This document shows positions 1-8,321 of a stretch of 64,000 nucleotides of DNA, piece after piece. The notes under the pieces are model-generated. The model was not told where the DNA came from and did no database searches. It was given only the letters and a program-made list of their open reading frames with translations. Source of the stretch: Jeotgalicoccus marinus DSM 19772 (GTDB taxonomy: Bacteria; Bacillota; Bacilli; Staphylococcales; Salinicoccaceae). The translations under genes were made by a program, and so were the position numbers. The stretch is from NCBI RefSeq assembly GCF_000425825.1, contig NZ_AUEE01000004.1, positions 1-64,000 on the forward strand, in the 5' to 3' direction. Within the stretch, counting starts at the first letter, position 1. Each line of letters starts with the position of its first letter.

Positions 1-97
1 TATATCAACCTGAACAAAAAAAGACTGTCTAACTTGCATAAAGCAAGTTAGACAGTCAGATAAATTGTTTCATCAACCTTATTTGACGTAGAGCCAT
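1..97. mobile_element. Possible outer end of an ISL3-family insertion sequence (partial)
   Basis: Read on the minus strand from about 96 downward, the sequence begins GGCTCTACGTCAAATAAGG. This resembles the terminal inverted repeats of ISL3-family elements as I recall them, which start GGCTCT and contain GTCAA. If correct, the element lies to the left and only its last ~97 bp are in the window. No transposase coding sequence is visible, so the call rests on the terminal motif alone and could be wrong. Confidence 0.3.
14..57 (-). terminator. Intrinsic terminator-like hairpin
   Basis: A 14-bp perfect stem (GACTGTCTAACTTG at 23-36 with its complement at 44-57) encloses a 7-nt loop. On the minus strand it is followed by a run of T (positions 22-15). 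It would stop minus-strand transcription leaving the yidC side, or belong to the putative IS end. Confidence 0.7.
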
Positions 98-115
98 ATC
101 ACCAATCCTATAACA

Positions 116-160
116 CTAAAAGCCGATGTATGAATTATAATTCATACATCGGCTTTCTTA
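116..160. terminator. Bidirectional terminator downstream of yidC
   Basis: A perfect 34-bp palindrome occupies 121-154 (arms start AGCCGATGTATGAATTA). It is followed by a T-rich tract on the plus strand and preceded by an A tract. It lies 16 bp past the yidC stop and is the obvious transcription end of yidC. Confidence 0.8.
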
Positions 161-169
161 TTTTAACAA

Positions 170-1033
170 TTATTTTTTACGTTTTTTCTTAGGTTTAACT
201 CTTGAGTTTTTCAAGCGTTTTTCCTTTTCAGCTTTTTCTTTCTCATGTGCTTCAATAATTGGTGCCATTTCTTCATGTACTTTCTTACGATAGAAAGTAT
301 TACCTGCCCAAGTTTGGAAGATTAGGAATAGACCACCAACTGCCCAATATAATGGTAAGGCTGAAGGAGAAATTGCTGAAATCCAGATAATCATCAACGG
401 TGAAATAAACATAAATAGTCTCATTTGTTGACGTTGTTCTTCTGGTACAAATCTCATTGAAATCCATGCTTGAACTGCATATACAATACCTGCAATTGCA
501 ACCATGAAGTAGTCTGTTTGCGTTAAGTCCATCCATAGGAACTCTGGGTGTGCTTCAATCCCACCTTCTGAAGGGAATCTAAGTGCAAAGTATAAGGCCA
601 TAACGATTGGCATTTGAATTAATATCGGTAGACAACCCATATTTAAGGGGTTGATATCATGTTTTTTGTACAATGCCATCATTTCTTGCTGTGCCGCCAT
701 CTTCTCCTCTTGAGTCGTAGCGACCTTAACTCGTTGTTGAATTTCTTCCATCTCAGGTTTGACGATCTTCATTTTTTCTCTCATCATCATCTGATTCTTG
801 TATGTACGCATCATGAACGGGAAGATTGCTAGACGAACAATCAATGTAATAATAATGATTGCCAAACCATAATTGTAATCTAAGTTATCTCCTAGCCAAT
901 GTAATAATGAATCCATTGGGCTAACTAATGTGTTATAGAAGAAGCCGTCTCTATTCTCTTCTTGAGAATAATCACATCCTGCAAGGAATAAGACTAAAAT
1001 CATAGAAGCAGGAAATAGCCATTTTTTAATCAT
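170..1033 (-). CDS. yidC: Membrane protein insertase YidC/OxaA
   Basis: This 287-residue Oxa1/YidC-family insertase helps SecYEG insert and fold proteins in the cytoplasmic membrane; the Fo c subunit is a known client of the family. The N-terminus is a lipoprotein signal with lipobox LAGC near residue 20. Five hydrophobic segments follow, with the expected cytoplasmic charged loop (about residues 85-120), the conserved Arg of the hydrophilic groove in IVRLAIFPF, and a very basic C-terminal tail rich in K. It lacks the large periplasmic domain of Gram-negative YidC, as is normal in Firmicutes. It follows thiE, and a TACAAT -10-like hexamer lies about 30 bp upstream of its RBS, so it may have its own promoter. 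Confidence 0.95.
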   Translation of the reverse strand: MIKKWLFPASMILVLFLAGCDYSQEENRDGFFYNTLVSPMDSLLHWLGDNLDYNYGLAIIIITLIVRLAIFPFMMRTYKNQMMMREKMKIVKPEMEEIQQRVKVATTQEEKMAAQQEMMALYKKHDINPLNMGCLPILIQMPIVMALYFALRFPSEGGIEAHPEFLWMDLTQTDYFMVAIAGIVYAVQAWISMRFVPEEQRQQMRLFMFISPLMIIWISAISPSALPLYWAVGGLFLIFQTWAGNTFYRKKVHEEMAPIIEAHEKEKAEKEKRLKNSRVKPKKKRKK

Positions 1034-1131
1034 TTCTTCACCTCAAATAATATCTCGCATAAAAAAGATTGTACCATATATTGAAGTGTATAAAAACCAA
1101 TTTCAATGTAAATGGTTAATTTTTCACAAGG

Positions 1132-1746
1132 TTAGGAGAGAAATTGTGTCACTGTTTGGTCAATATTAGCTGACTGAGTAATTGCAGAGATCACAGAAAT
1201 CCCATCTGCACCATTCAACAAACAGGACTTAAAATTATCTACAGTAATGCCACCGATAGCCACTATCGGCAAGGCTGTCTTTTTTGAAATTTCCTTTAAC
1301 CCAGATAAACCGATGGCTTGACCAGCATCATCTTTAGAACTGGTCGGGTAAACAGGCCCACATCCCAAGTAATCAACACGACTCAAATCGCTCTGTTTTA
1401 GTTCTTCTAAATTACCGACAGATAAGCCGATGATTTTATTATTTAAGAAGGCTGGTAAATCTTTAGGATTGATATCAGCTTGCCCGACATGCACACCGTC
1501 AGCGTCTACAATTCTCTGAAGCTCTACATCATCATTAATTATAAAAGTGACCTTATATTTTTGACACAGGTCTTTTACTTCCATCGCAAATTGAATTAAA
1601 TCTTCGCCACTTTTAATATTTTCTCCCTTTTCTCTCAACTGAAAACACGTCACTCCTGCCTTAAAGGCAGTTTCTAAATCTTTTAAAGGGTTTTTAAAGC
1701 TCGAAGATGAAGCGATGAGATATAACCTTAATACCGATCTATTCAT
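1132..1746 (-). CDS. thiE: Thiamine phosphate synthase
   Basis: This 204-residue TIM-barrel enzyme joins HMP-pyrophosphate and thiazole phosphate to give thiamine monophosphate. Family signatures are visible: QLREK near residue 37, INDD near 71, DGVHVGQ near 84, the GPVYPTSSKD loop, and the C-terminal AIGGI phosphate-binding turn. The ATG overlaps the end of thiM by 8 bp, so translation is probably coupled. It is the last gene of the thiD-thiM-thiE operon under the TPP riboswitch. Confidence 0.95.
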   Translation of the reverse strand: MNRSVLRLYLIASSSSFKNPLKDLETAFKAGVTCFQLREKGENIKSGEDLIQFAMEVKDLCQKYKVTFIINDDVELQRIVDADGVHVGQADINPKDLPAFLNNKIIGLSVGNLEELKQSDLSRVDYLGCGPVYPTSSKDDAGQAIGLSGLKEISKKTALPIVAIGGITVDNFKSCLLNGADGISVISAITQSANIDQTVTQFLS

Positions 1747-2509
1747 GCACAGTCACCTTAGATTTTTGGTAGTCCGCTTCAGAGAATTTATACATTTCAT
1801 CAATCAATTGAACTTGAAACATGCCTGGTCCTGACGTACTTAAAGCAGCTTGTTCTGCAGCAATGTTATATAAGCTCACTGCTTTAACAATAGCATCTTG
1901 GGTTCGGTCGACTGCTAAAAATGATGCACAAATTGCACCTAAAACACAGCCTGATCCTGTAATTTTCTCTTGGAATTCATGACCATTGTTCATAGAAATA
2001 ATCGTTTCACCATTGGTATATGCATCGGTCTCACCGGTTACCAAAATTGGCACCTTTAATTTATCATAGGCAACTTTAACGATTTCTTCTGCTTTACCTT
2101 CTGCAATAGAGTCCACGCCTTTAGACTCAACATCTAAACCTGCTAAGGCCATAATTTCTCCTGTATTTCCCTTAATTAAATCGACCTTATGGTTTTCTAA
2201 TATATGGTTGATGACGTTTCTTCTAAAAGTGGAAGCACCATATCCAACAGGATCTATAATCAGAGGTACTTGACTCTGATTCGCTTCTCTTGCCGCTGTT
2301 TCATAGAGTTCGATTTTATCTTCACTACAAGTTCCTATGTTGATGAGTACAGCGCCACTATGCTTAATTATGTCAGCCATCTCCTTCTTCTCGCCACTCA
2401 TAATTGGTGATGCACCGAGTGCAAGTAGGCTATTTGCAGTGAATGGTTTTACTACATCATTGGTAATACATAGAACGAGTGGATTAATGCGTCTTAAGAG
2501 TTCAATCAT
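1739..2509 (-). CDS. thiM: Hydroxyethylthiazole kinase
   Basis: This 256-residue ribokinase-fold kinase phosphorylates 4-methyl-5-(2-hydroxyethyl)thiazole, a salvage step feeding ThiE. The N-terminal CITNDVVKPFTANSLLALGASPIM segment, DPVGYGAS, and the catalytic GSGCVLGA motif near residue 187 are all present. An AAAGGAG ribosome site precedes the ATG, and thiD ends 2 bp upstream. With no thiC or thiG nearby, the operon looks like salvage rather than complete de novo synthesis. Confidence 0.95.
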   Translation of the reverse strand: MIELLRRINPLVLCITNDVVKPFTANSLLALGASPIMSGEKKEMADIIKHSGAVLINIGTCSEDKIELYETAAREANQSQVPLIIDPVGYGASTFRRNVINHILENHKVDLIKGNTGEIMALAGLDVESKGVDSIAEGKAEEIVKVAYDKLKVPILVTGETDAYTNGETIISMNNGHEFQEKITGSGCVLGAICASFLAVDRTQDAIVKAVSLYNIAAEQAALSTSGPGMFQVQLIDEMYKFSEADYQKSKVTVHE

Positions 2510-2511
2510 TG

Positions 2512-3303
2512 TTATTCTCCTTTATATGAAAAATGATTTACCGGCCCACTACCTTGCCCGATACCAGGTGCATGTTTAATAGCATCTGTTATATACGCCT
2601 TCGCTGTTTTAAACGCATCTTCCTTAGTATTACCCTTAGCGAGCTCTGCAGTAAGTACCGCTGAAAATGTACATCCTGTACCATGTGTTTGATCTGTGTC
2701 GATTCTTTCACTGGATAGTGTCGTAATACGCTCCCCATCATACATATAGTCTGTCGCATCGCCGTCTAAGTGACCACCTTTAATAATGACACTTTTGGCC
2801 CCCATTTCATCAACGATGAATTTTAAAGCATGTTCTATATCTGATGTGTTTTCTATCTTCTGTCCTGTAATTGCCTCTGCCTCATGTAGATTTGGTGTCA
2901 CAATATCAGCGAGCGGAATGAGTGTATTGATGAGCGTATCCATCGATGCTGCGGTCATCAAACGGTCCCCACTTGTTGCAATCATCACAGGATCCATGAC
3001 ATAAGGAATATCATATTCTCTTATGTATTTTGCAATTAAGGTCATCATATCCGCTTCAGCAATCATGCCCGTTTTCATTGCTTTTGGCACTTGATCATCA
3101 AAAACACTCTTAAGTTCCTTTTCGATAAAATCTATCGGTACGTTATAGACATCCTGAACGCCTAATGTATTTTGTGCAACAAGTGAGGTGATAACAGCCA
3201 TGCCGTATACATCTCTTGATGAGAATGCCTTGATATCAGCAGGGACACCTGCCCCACCTGTTGGATCAGTTCCAGCTATTGTTAACGCAGTTGGTAAAGT
3301 CAT
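2512..3303 (-). CDS. thiD: Hydroxymethylpyrimidine/phosphomethylpyrimidine kinase
   Basis: This 263-residue ribokinase-family enzyme phosphorylates HMP and HMP-P to HMP-PP for ThiE. It shows the N-terminal TIAGTDPTGGAG motif, DPVM, and the C-terminal DQTHGTGCTFSA catalytic stretch. I place the start at the ATG at 3303, which has AGGAGG at 3312-3317 just upstream. An in-frame upstream ATG lies inside the riboswitch terminator and lacks a ribosome site. It is the first gene of the thi operon; tenA, which precedes thiD in S. aureus, is missing. Confidence 0.93.
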   Translation of the reverse strand: MTLPTALTIAGTDPTGGAGVPADIKAFSSRDVYGMAVITSLVAQNTLGVQDVYNVPIDFIEKELKSVFDDQVPKAMKTGMIAEADMMTLIAKYIREYDIPYVMDPVMIATSGDRLMTAASMDTLINTLIPLADIVTPNLHEAEAITGQKIENTSDIEHALKFIVDEMGAKSVIIKGGHLDGDATDYMYDGERITTLSSERIDTDQTHGTGCTFSAVLTAELAKGNTKEDAFKTAKAYITDAIKHAPGIGQGSGPVNHFSYKGE

Positions 3304-3316
3304 TATTAGATTCCTC

Positions 3317-3357
3317 CTAAAAAATAAGCCCACTTCCTGAAAAGAAGTGGGCTTATC
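3317..3357 (-). terminator. Terminator of the TPP riboswitch expression platform
   Basis: A 13-bp stem (ATAAGCCCACTTC at 3324-3336 with its complement at 3344-3356) is followed on the minus strand by six T residues. The thiD ribosome site begins immediately after the T run. The placement between the aptamer and thiD indicates transcription attenuation when TPP is bound. Confidence 0.85.
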
Positions 3358-3383
3358 AAAACGAATGCTGTATTCATTTTATT

Positions 3384-3467
3384 CGCACTTCCCTCCGCCA
3401 GCATAACCTGGATCAGGTAAAAAGGGACAAGTTTTCACTATCTCAGCCAATTGGCGCCCCTAGTGGT
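3384..3467 (-). promoter_or_regulatory. TPP riboswitch aptamer (THI element)
   Basis: On the minus strand the hallmarks of the THI element occur in order: GGGGCGCC, GGCTGAGA (CTGAGA at 3446-3441), ACCTGATCCAGGTTATGC, then GGCGGAGGGAAG. The ends CACT and AGTG close helix P1. It precedes thiD, thiM and thiE, so it senses thiamine pyrophosphate and controls the salvage operon. Confidence 0.95.
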
Positions 3468-3508
3468 AAATGTTATTTAAATGTATTGTATCACATTGTA
3501 CTTTAGTG

Positions 3509-5077
3509 TCAAAGAAGATTCCGTTTCCTTATACATATTAAACCGATAAGCATCATCACAATACCTAGACTTGTAACAATTACAACTGCTAACTCATCTA
3601 AACCTTCTATAGGAACATCGCTCAAGTAATAAAATGGACTCAGTTTTAAGAAGTTTTCATTTAAGTCAATCAAACTTCCTAAATAATTAACCAAGAATAT
3701 ATATGCCAGATATATCCAGACAAATATATGAAGTCTAGCATATATACCAATGAGTAATGAAGAGACTCCTATAATAAATACCATTGCAGCACTGTAATTA
3801 ATAAGTCCTTTAATGTAATCGACTTCTGTGAGCTCTAGTCCTGTCACATTAATACTAGCTAAATACATTCCAACTAAGGTCAGTAAATAACTCAGTATAC
3901 CCACTAAGTTCGCGTAAAACCAGTGTATTAAATATGCCGTTGTAAGTGAAATTCTATTATTTAACGTCGCCGCGTTCATCATCTCTAAACGTCCTGATTT
4001 TTCTTCTATTAAAAATCTACCATTCACCATTAAGGCAGGTACCGTCGCAATTAGTGCAGAGATTATAAATAGTAAATTTATAAAAAACATGGTGCCATCT
4101 TGACCTTCAAATGCGGCTTTAAGCATATCATTTTGACCGATGACTTGATCAAGATCTCCAAAAATAGAACCGTAAGATAAACCAACTATAAAGAGACCCA
4201 CTATCCATGACATCATCAAGACCTTACTATTGATGAAGGCTAATCTAAAGTAGCTTGAGATTTTTCTTTCCTTCGGTTTTTTATCGATATTAAAATAACC
4301 GCTTCCTAAATCACGCTTGTAAAACAATACGTAACTTAAGGCCACTAATAGAATGACGATTGAGAATGGCATGAGCCATAGTCCAGATGATTCTATACCA
4401 TAGGCTTCTATACGAGACAACCAGTGATAAGGAGAGATTACAGAAAATCTTGTATCCACCACATCCGTCATTGCTCTGTACAGGTATAAAGCAAGGAGAA
4501 CGGTGAGTGTCAGACCAAATGTTAGATCTGCACTTTGGAATAATTGTCCGAAAGAAAGCGTCAGTACAAAGAATGAGAGTCCAAATAAGCTCAGACCTAG
4601 TGCGTAATATAAGTTTCCAGGTAAGCTTAATCCTTCAACATTGATAAGTTGTAATCCGACAACTAGGATAAAACAGACAAGTATATTGATTATGATACCT
4701 AACATGATTTGTGAACTGATGATCGTCGATTTCTTCGTACCTGTCGTTAGAATATATTCCGTTAAACCTTCTTCCTCTGCTTTTCTCCCAATTCCGTTTG
4801 CGATTAAAATATTAAACAGACCATGGAAGATTGCCATAATTAACAACATTTGGTGCGCAAACATTACCGGTGATGTGTAATCCCCCTCTGGAATCGGTCC
4901 AATTAAGGCCACCATTGCAGGGTTATCAACGGTCATTTTCATACCTAAGCGTTCTTCTTCAGTCCCATATAGTGTGTTAAATACACTGGGTATCGACAGT
5001 GAGATACCACATAAAATCAGAAGCCATAAGAAGACCTGAAAACGCACATTACGTCCGATCAATCTAAAATATGTCAT
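3509..5077 (-). CDS. ABC transporter permease (ABC-2-like, antibiotic-exporter type)
   Basis: This 522-residue polytopic membrane protein has about twelve hydrophobic segments in two six-helix halves, joined by a basic linker near residues 265-275. The arrangement resembles the large permeases of tetronasin/bacitracin-type ABC exporters. Its start overlaps the stop of the upstream ATPase gene by 4 bp (ATGA), so the two form one transporter. The substrate cannot be read from sequence; export of a peptide or polyketide antibiotic is a family-level guess. Confidence 0.75.
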   Translation of the reverse strand: MTYFRLIGRNVRFQVFLWLLILCGISLSIPSVFNTLYGTEEERLGMKMTVDNPAMVALIGPIPEGDYTSPVMFAHQMLLIMAIFHGLFNILIANGIGRKAEEEGLTEYILTTGTKKSTIISSQIMLGIIINILVCFILVVGLQLINVEGLSLPGNLYYALGLSLFGLSFFVLTLSFGQLFQSADLTFGLTLTVLLALYLYRAMTDVVDTRFSVISPYHWLSRIEAYGIESSGLWLMPFSIVILLVALSYVLFYKRDLGSGYFNIDKKPKERKISSYFRLAFINSKVLMMSWIVGLFIVGLSYGSIFGDLDQVIGQNDMLKAAFEGQDGTMFFINLLFIISALIATVPALMVNGRFLIEEKSGRLEMMNAATLNNRISLTTAYLIHWFYANLVGILSYLLTLVGMYLASINVTGLELTEVDYIKGLINYSAAMVFIIGVSSLLIGIYARLHIFVWIYLAYIFLVNYLGSLIDLNENFLKLSPFYYLSDVPIEGLDELAVVIVTSLGIVMMLIGLICIRKRNLL

Positions 5078-5949
5078 TTTGCATCCTCGTAATATCTCAT
5101 GAAGATATCCTCAAGTTTTGGTGGTGTTGTTTTTAATGATTTGAGATTATAGATCTTCAAATATCTTAAAAACTGAGGAATATCATTATTATCGATGAAC
5201 ATATGGTAACCATCACTGTCAGATGAAAAATCATGAATAAATTTTTGATGTTTTAACGCATCAATATTATCATCAGTTTCGATGATATATTCTACTCGAG
5301 TAATGTGCCTAAGATCATTCATAGTACCAGCTTCTATGATTTTACCGTCTCTGATTATAGCAATACGATCCGCAAGCTTTTCAACCTCTGAAAGAATATG
5401 GCTCGATAATAAGACGGTCTTGTTATTATTTTTTAAGTTGATGATTTCTTCATGAAACACTCGCTCCATTAATGGGTCAAGACCAGTAGTTGGTTCATCA
5501 AAGATAAATACATCTGCATCACTGAGAAAAGCACTAATTAATGCAACTTTTTGTTTATTTCCCTTGGAATACGTCTTACATTTTTTATGTATATCTAATC
5601 TAAAACGTTCAATTAATGCCGCTTTTCTGTCATCGTTATGATAGCCTTTAGCAGCCATCATGAAGTCGATGACCTCACCACCTGTTAAGTTTCCCCACAG
5701 ATTGACATCCCCAGGAACGTATGCAATCTTTTCAATATAGTTTTTATTTTCCTTAATATTTTTATCATTGAAAAGAATATCACCTTTCGTTGGTTCCAAA
5801 GCACCAATAATCATACGAATTGTCGTCGATTTCCCCGCTCCATTCGGTCCGATAAAACCAAAAACTTCTCCAGGATATAGAGTGAACGATACGTCTTTGA
5901 CTGCTTTAACCTTGCCAAAATGTTTAGATAAATTCACCAGTTCAAGCAT
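5074..5949 (-). CDS. ABC transporter ATP-binding protein
   Basis: This 291-residue ATPase partners the permease that follows it. Walker A GPNGAGKST lies near residue 33, the signature is the degenerate YSKGNKQKV near 128, Walker B is VFIFDEPTTGLDP near 150, and the switch His is in LLSSHILSE. The C-terminal 80 residues form the extra domain usual in drug-resistance exporters of the BcrA/CcmA type. A strong AAGGAGGG ribosome site precedes the start. It is preceded by the terminator of the LysM gene, so it begins a two-gene operon. Confidence 0.85.
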   Translation of the reverse strand: MLELVNLSKHFGKVKAVKDVSFTLYPGEVFGFIGPNGAGKSTTIRMIIGALEPTKGDILFNDKNIKENKNYIEKIAYVPGDVNLWGNLTGGEVIDFMMAAKGYHNDDRKAALIERFRLDIHKKCKTYSKGNKQKVALISAFLSDADVFIFDEPTTGLDPLMERVFHEEIINLKNNNKTVLLSSHILSEVEKLADRIAIIRDGKIIEAGTMNDLRHITRVEYIIETDDNIDALKHQKFIHDFSSDSDGYHMFIDNNDIPQFLRYLKIYNLKSLKTTPPKLEDIFMRYYEDAK

Positions 5950-5987
5950 ACTGAACCCTCCTTAATCTATTGGCTTAATTTTACCAC

Positions 5988-6024
5988 AAAAAAACATCGA
6001 CACTATAGGAGTGCCGATGTTGAT
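5988..6024 (-). terminator. Terminator of the LysM/transglycosylase gene
   Basis: An interrupted stem pairs AACATCG (5993-5999) and CACT with AGTG and CGATGTT (6015-6021). On the minus strand a run of seven T follows. It lies just past the stop at 6031. Confidence 0.7.
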
Positions 6025-6030
6025 TTTATC

Positions 6031-6837
6031 TTATAGTCTTGAACCACATACAGGCCAAGGTGATGATCCTCTTTGATCATATAGCATTTGTGCTCTTTGT
6101 GTTTGTTCAGCAGCAGATGCTTGTGAAGCAACACCTGAACCACCTACTGACTGCCAAGTTTGAGCATCAAACTGGTATAGGCCGTGATATAGACCATTAG
6201 CACTTACGACACTCGCGTTTCCGCCAGATTCACAAGCTGCTAAAGCACCCCAGTTTAAGCCGCTATTTGTATTTGTACTTTGTGCTTGTTGTTGTGGCTG
6301 CTGTTGTTGTTGTGCTTGTTGTTGAACTTCTTCTTCTTGAACCTCTTCAGCTGGCGCATTAGTTGTTGTTTCTTCAACTTCTTCCACCTCAGTTGCTGGT
6401 TCAGCAACTGGAGTTGCTGCATCTGGTGCTGCATCAGCGGAAACAACTAATTCTTTACCTACAAAAATAATATCTGATGATAGGTTGTTCCATTCTTTAA
6501 GTTCAGCTACAGAGACATCGAATTCTACAGCGATATCAAAAAGTGTGTCACCTGCTTCAATTACATATTTATCTTTTACTTCTTTATTGTCTTTGTCAGA
6601 TGTTTCTTCTTTAGCTTCAGTTTTTATATCTTCATCAATTTCTAATACTTGACCAGGAACGATAATATCTGAAGTTAAGTTGTTATCTTTTTTAAGTGAT
6701 TCAACTGTTACATTGTTCTCTTCTGCTAGTACCCATAATGAGTCACCTGATTCTACTGTGTGTGACGCCGCTTCTGCCGAATATGCAATAGTAGTTGAAA
6801 CTGCTGCAACTGCTCCAAATGCTAAAACCTTTTTCAT
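6031..6837 (-). CDS. Secreted LysM protein with C-terminal transglycosylase-like (SceD/IsaA-type) domain
   Basis: This 268-residue protein is predicted to be a secreted peptidoglycan hydrolase. A signal peptide ends near AEA-A at residue 23. Two LysM domains (about 25-68 and 90-133, each starting HTVESGDSL or YVIEAGDTL) bind glycan. A Pro/Gln/Glu-rich spacer follows (about 135-188), then a 75-residue domain starting LNWGALAACESGGN with the catalytic-type Glu and ending WPVCGSRL, as in IsaA, SceD and resuscitation-factor-like proteins. It occupies the position of sceD in S. aureus, but I recall SceD lacking LysM repeats. A WalR-like box lies upstream. Confidence 0.88.
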   Translation of the reverse strand: MKKVLAFGAVAAVSTTIAYSAEAASHTVESGDSLWVLAEENNVTVESLKKDNNLTSDIIVPGQVLEIDEDIKTEAKEETSDKDNKEVKDKYVIEAGDTLFDIAVEFDVSVAELKEWNNLSSDIIFVGKELVVSADAAPDAATPVAEPATEVEEVEETTTNAPAEEVQEEEVQQQAQQQQQPQQQAQSTNTNSGLNWGALAACESGGNASVVSANGLYHGLYQFDAQTWQSVGGSGVASQASAAEQTQRAQMLYDQRGSSPWPVCGSRL

Positions 6838-6902
6838 AAGAATATTTCCTCCATAATGTTTAATTCATTTTTACCAATACTGGCCGCTCTTTTTCATTAA
6901 CG

Positions 6903-6982
6903 ATATTTATTATAGGGAAAAAAGTCATTACATAGGTTACAGCAATTTAAAAATTTAATCGTTTCTTTACAATCATATTACA
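6903..6982 (-). promoter_or_regulatory. Promoter with WalR-type box for the LysM/transglycosylase gene
   Basis: On the minus strand TGTAATATGATTGTAAA (6982-6966) fits the WalR consensus TGTWAH-N5-TGTWAH at every position. About 52 bp downstream is a perfect -10 TATAAT (6914-6909) with no good -35, as expected of an activated promoter. The box centre is about 70 bp upstream of the predicted transcript start. WalRK is the essential cell-wall two-component system known to control sceD, isaA and lytM in staphylococci. Confidence 0.65.
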
Positions 6983-7033
6983 AAAAGTTCAGTTTAATAC
7001 AATTAGATTTCATTAATCTGAATATTTTATATC

Positions 7034-7084
7034 ATAAAAATAAGCATATCTATGAGCCGCAGCAGCTCATTAGATATGCTTTGT
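7034..7084 (-). terminator. Terminator of ssb
   Basis: A stem of AAGCATATCT plus ATGAGC, with a one-base bulge, occupies 7042-7082. It is followed on the minus strand by a T-rich tract. Confidence 0.65.
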
Positions 7085-7121
7085 GAGTGAGATGAATTGG
7101 TGCATTATAAGTGGGGTATAA

Positions 7122-7664
7122 TTAAGCGAGTACTTTCTCTTTGTCTTTACTTTCTTCTGTTTTAATTTCTGCTTCTTCAACTATGCTTTGAATCACTTCA
7201 ATTTGCTTTTCTCTATCAGTATTTGCGGCTTGTTTTGACTCAGTTATAGTATGTACGTACTGTTCACCGAGTGCGTCTTGGATGTTGTAGTGATTGACTG
7301 CTTGTTCAATCAACCGAGATGGATTAGAAATATCTGTACGATTTTGAATCTTTTCAGGCACTTGTTTAACACTCTCTACCCAAATTTCCATGCGGTACTC
7401 TCTAGTACCATCATCACTTGTAGTTGTAGTGGTTGCTAACTGTCCACTGACACATAATATGTCACCTATATTTGTCATTTCTAATACTTTTGGTACACTC
7501 TTTCCAAAGGCTTTACAGTAAAGAAAATGTACTTCTTTTTCACGACGACTATCTTTCGGCACACGAACTGTAGCAATAATAAATGCATTGACACTACCTT
7601 GGGCATTTTTCGCAATGACGTTGTTGCTAATAAGTTCACCGACAAGCAATACTTTGTTCATCAT
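7122..7664 (-). CDS. ssb: Single-stranded DNA-binding protein (secondary SSB)
   Basis: This 180-residue protein has an N-terminal OB-fold (about 1-105) with the family pattern MNKVLLVGELISN, FIIATVRVPKDSRREK and a LCVSGQLATT strand. It binds single-stranded DNA, normally as a tetramer. The C-terminal part is charged and ends KEKVLA, without the acidic DDDIPF-like tip that recruits repair proteins in the main replicative SSB. It stands alone rather than in an rpsF-ssb-rpsR operon, so it is probably a second, accessory SSB, as found at this locus in S. aureus. Confidence 0.85.
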   Translation of the reverse strand: MMNKVLLVGELISNNVIAKNAQGSVNAFIIATVRVPKDSRREKEVHFLYCKAFGKSVPKVLEMTNIGDILCVSGQLATTTTTSDDGTREYRMEIWVESVKQVPEKIQNRTDISNPSRLIEQAVNHYNIQDALGEQYVHTITESKQAANTDREKQIEVIQSIVEEAEIKTEESKDKEKVLA

Positions 7665-7856
7665 CTTATTTCACCACCCTTCCTGTTACCAATGTAAGTG
7701 AGGATGAAATATTCTGCAAAAAGCAATAATTTCATTTCCGCTTAGAATAATATACAATAATGACAAAAGACCACTTAAAATATAGCAAGAATTCAAAAAT
7801 AGTAAATTTTAGCATACGAAAAAAGATAATTTGTATTTTATGAAGGGGTAATCAAA

Positions 7857-8282
7857 ATGAAATCATTTAAGGTGATTGATCTAAAAATTATTCAAGAACA
7901 GAATTTTATCGTTCCAGAAGTACTAGATGGTGTCATCATTAACTTAGAAGAAGGCGAGGAACCATGGATTATTGAGATTGTGACCTCCAGTCATCTATCA
8001 TCAGTGCTCACCAAATTAAAAGATCAACAACTTGATATGATGGTGACAATTACTAGACCGACCAACACACCAGCAAAATTTTCAGCTACTTTAATGGATA
8101 TTCATGATAAGGAAGATAAAACCTCAGTTATTTTTAAAGGGGCGATAGTCACTCATGGTCCAAACTATGCTGAGAACCTACTTGCCTACCTTGTTGAAAA
8201 AGGGTATGAAGGTGAGTCTCTCATTAAAGAATTCAATGTTCGTATGGAATCAAAAGAAGATTTTGAGAAAGAAGAGGAATAA
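7857..8282 (+). CDS. ywpF: YwpF-like protein of unknown function
   Basis: This 141-residue soluble protein begins MKSFKVIDLKIIQ and matches the YwpF-like family by its start and by its position between ssb and fabZ, as in S. aureus. There is no signal peptide or membrane segment; the acidic tail ends EEE. A GAAGGGG ribosome site lies 9 bp before the ATG. It is divergent from ssb and is the only plus-strand gene in the first 32 kb. Its function is unknown. Confidence 0.75.
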   Translation: MKSFKVIDLKIIQEQNFIVPEVLDGVIINLEEGEEPWIIEIVTSSHLSSVLTKLKDQQLDMMVTITRPTNTPAKFSATLMDIHDKEDKTSVIFKGAIVTHGPNYAENLLAYLVEKGYEGESLIKEFNVRMESKEDFEKEEE

Positions 8283-8321
8283 AAAAATGCGTATGACAGC
8301 ATTAAGTCATACGCATTTTTC
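8281..8321. terminator. Bidirectional terminator between ywpF and fabZ
   Basis: The stem AAAAATGCGTATGAC (8283-8297) pairs with 8306-8320 around an 8-nt loop. The flanking A and T tracts make it functional on both strands for these convergent genes. Confidence 0.85.

Noticed and set aside
6255-6446. Gln/Leu-rich 63-codon reading frame inside the LysM gene
   Set aside because: It is a frame shadow of the Pro/Gln-rich linker of the secreted protein, with no ribosome site.
6921-6945. Second WalR-like pair TGTAAC/TGTAAT nearer the LysM gene
   Set aside because: The repeat period is 9 bp instead of the required 11, so it does not fit the direct-repeat consensus.
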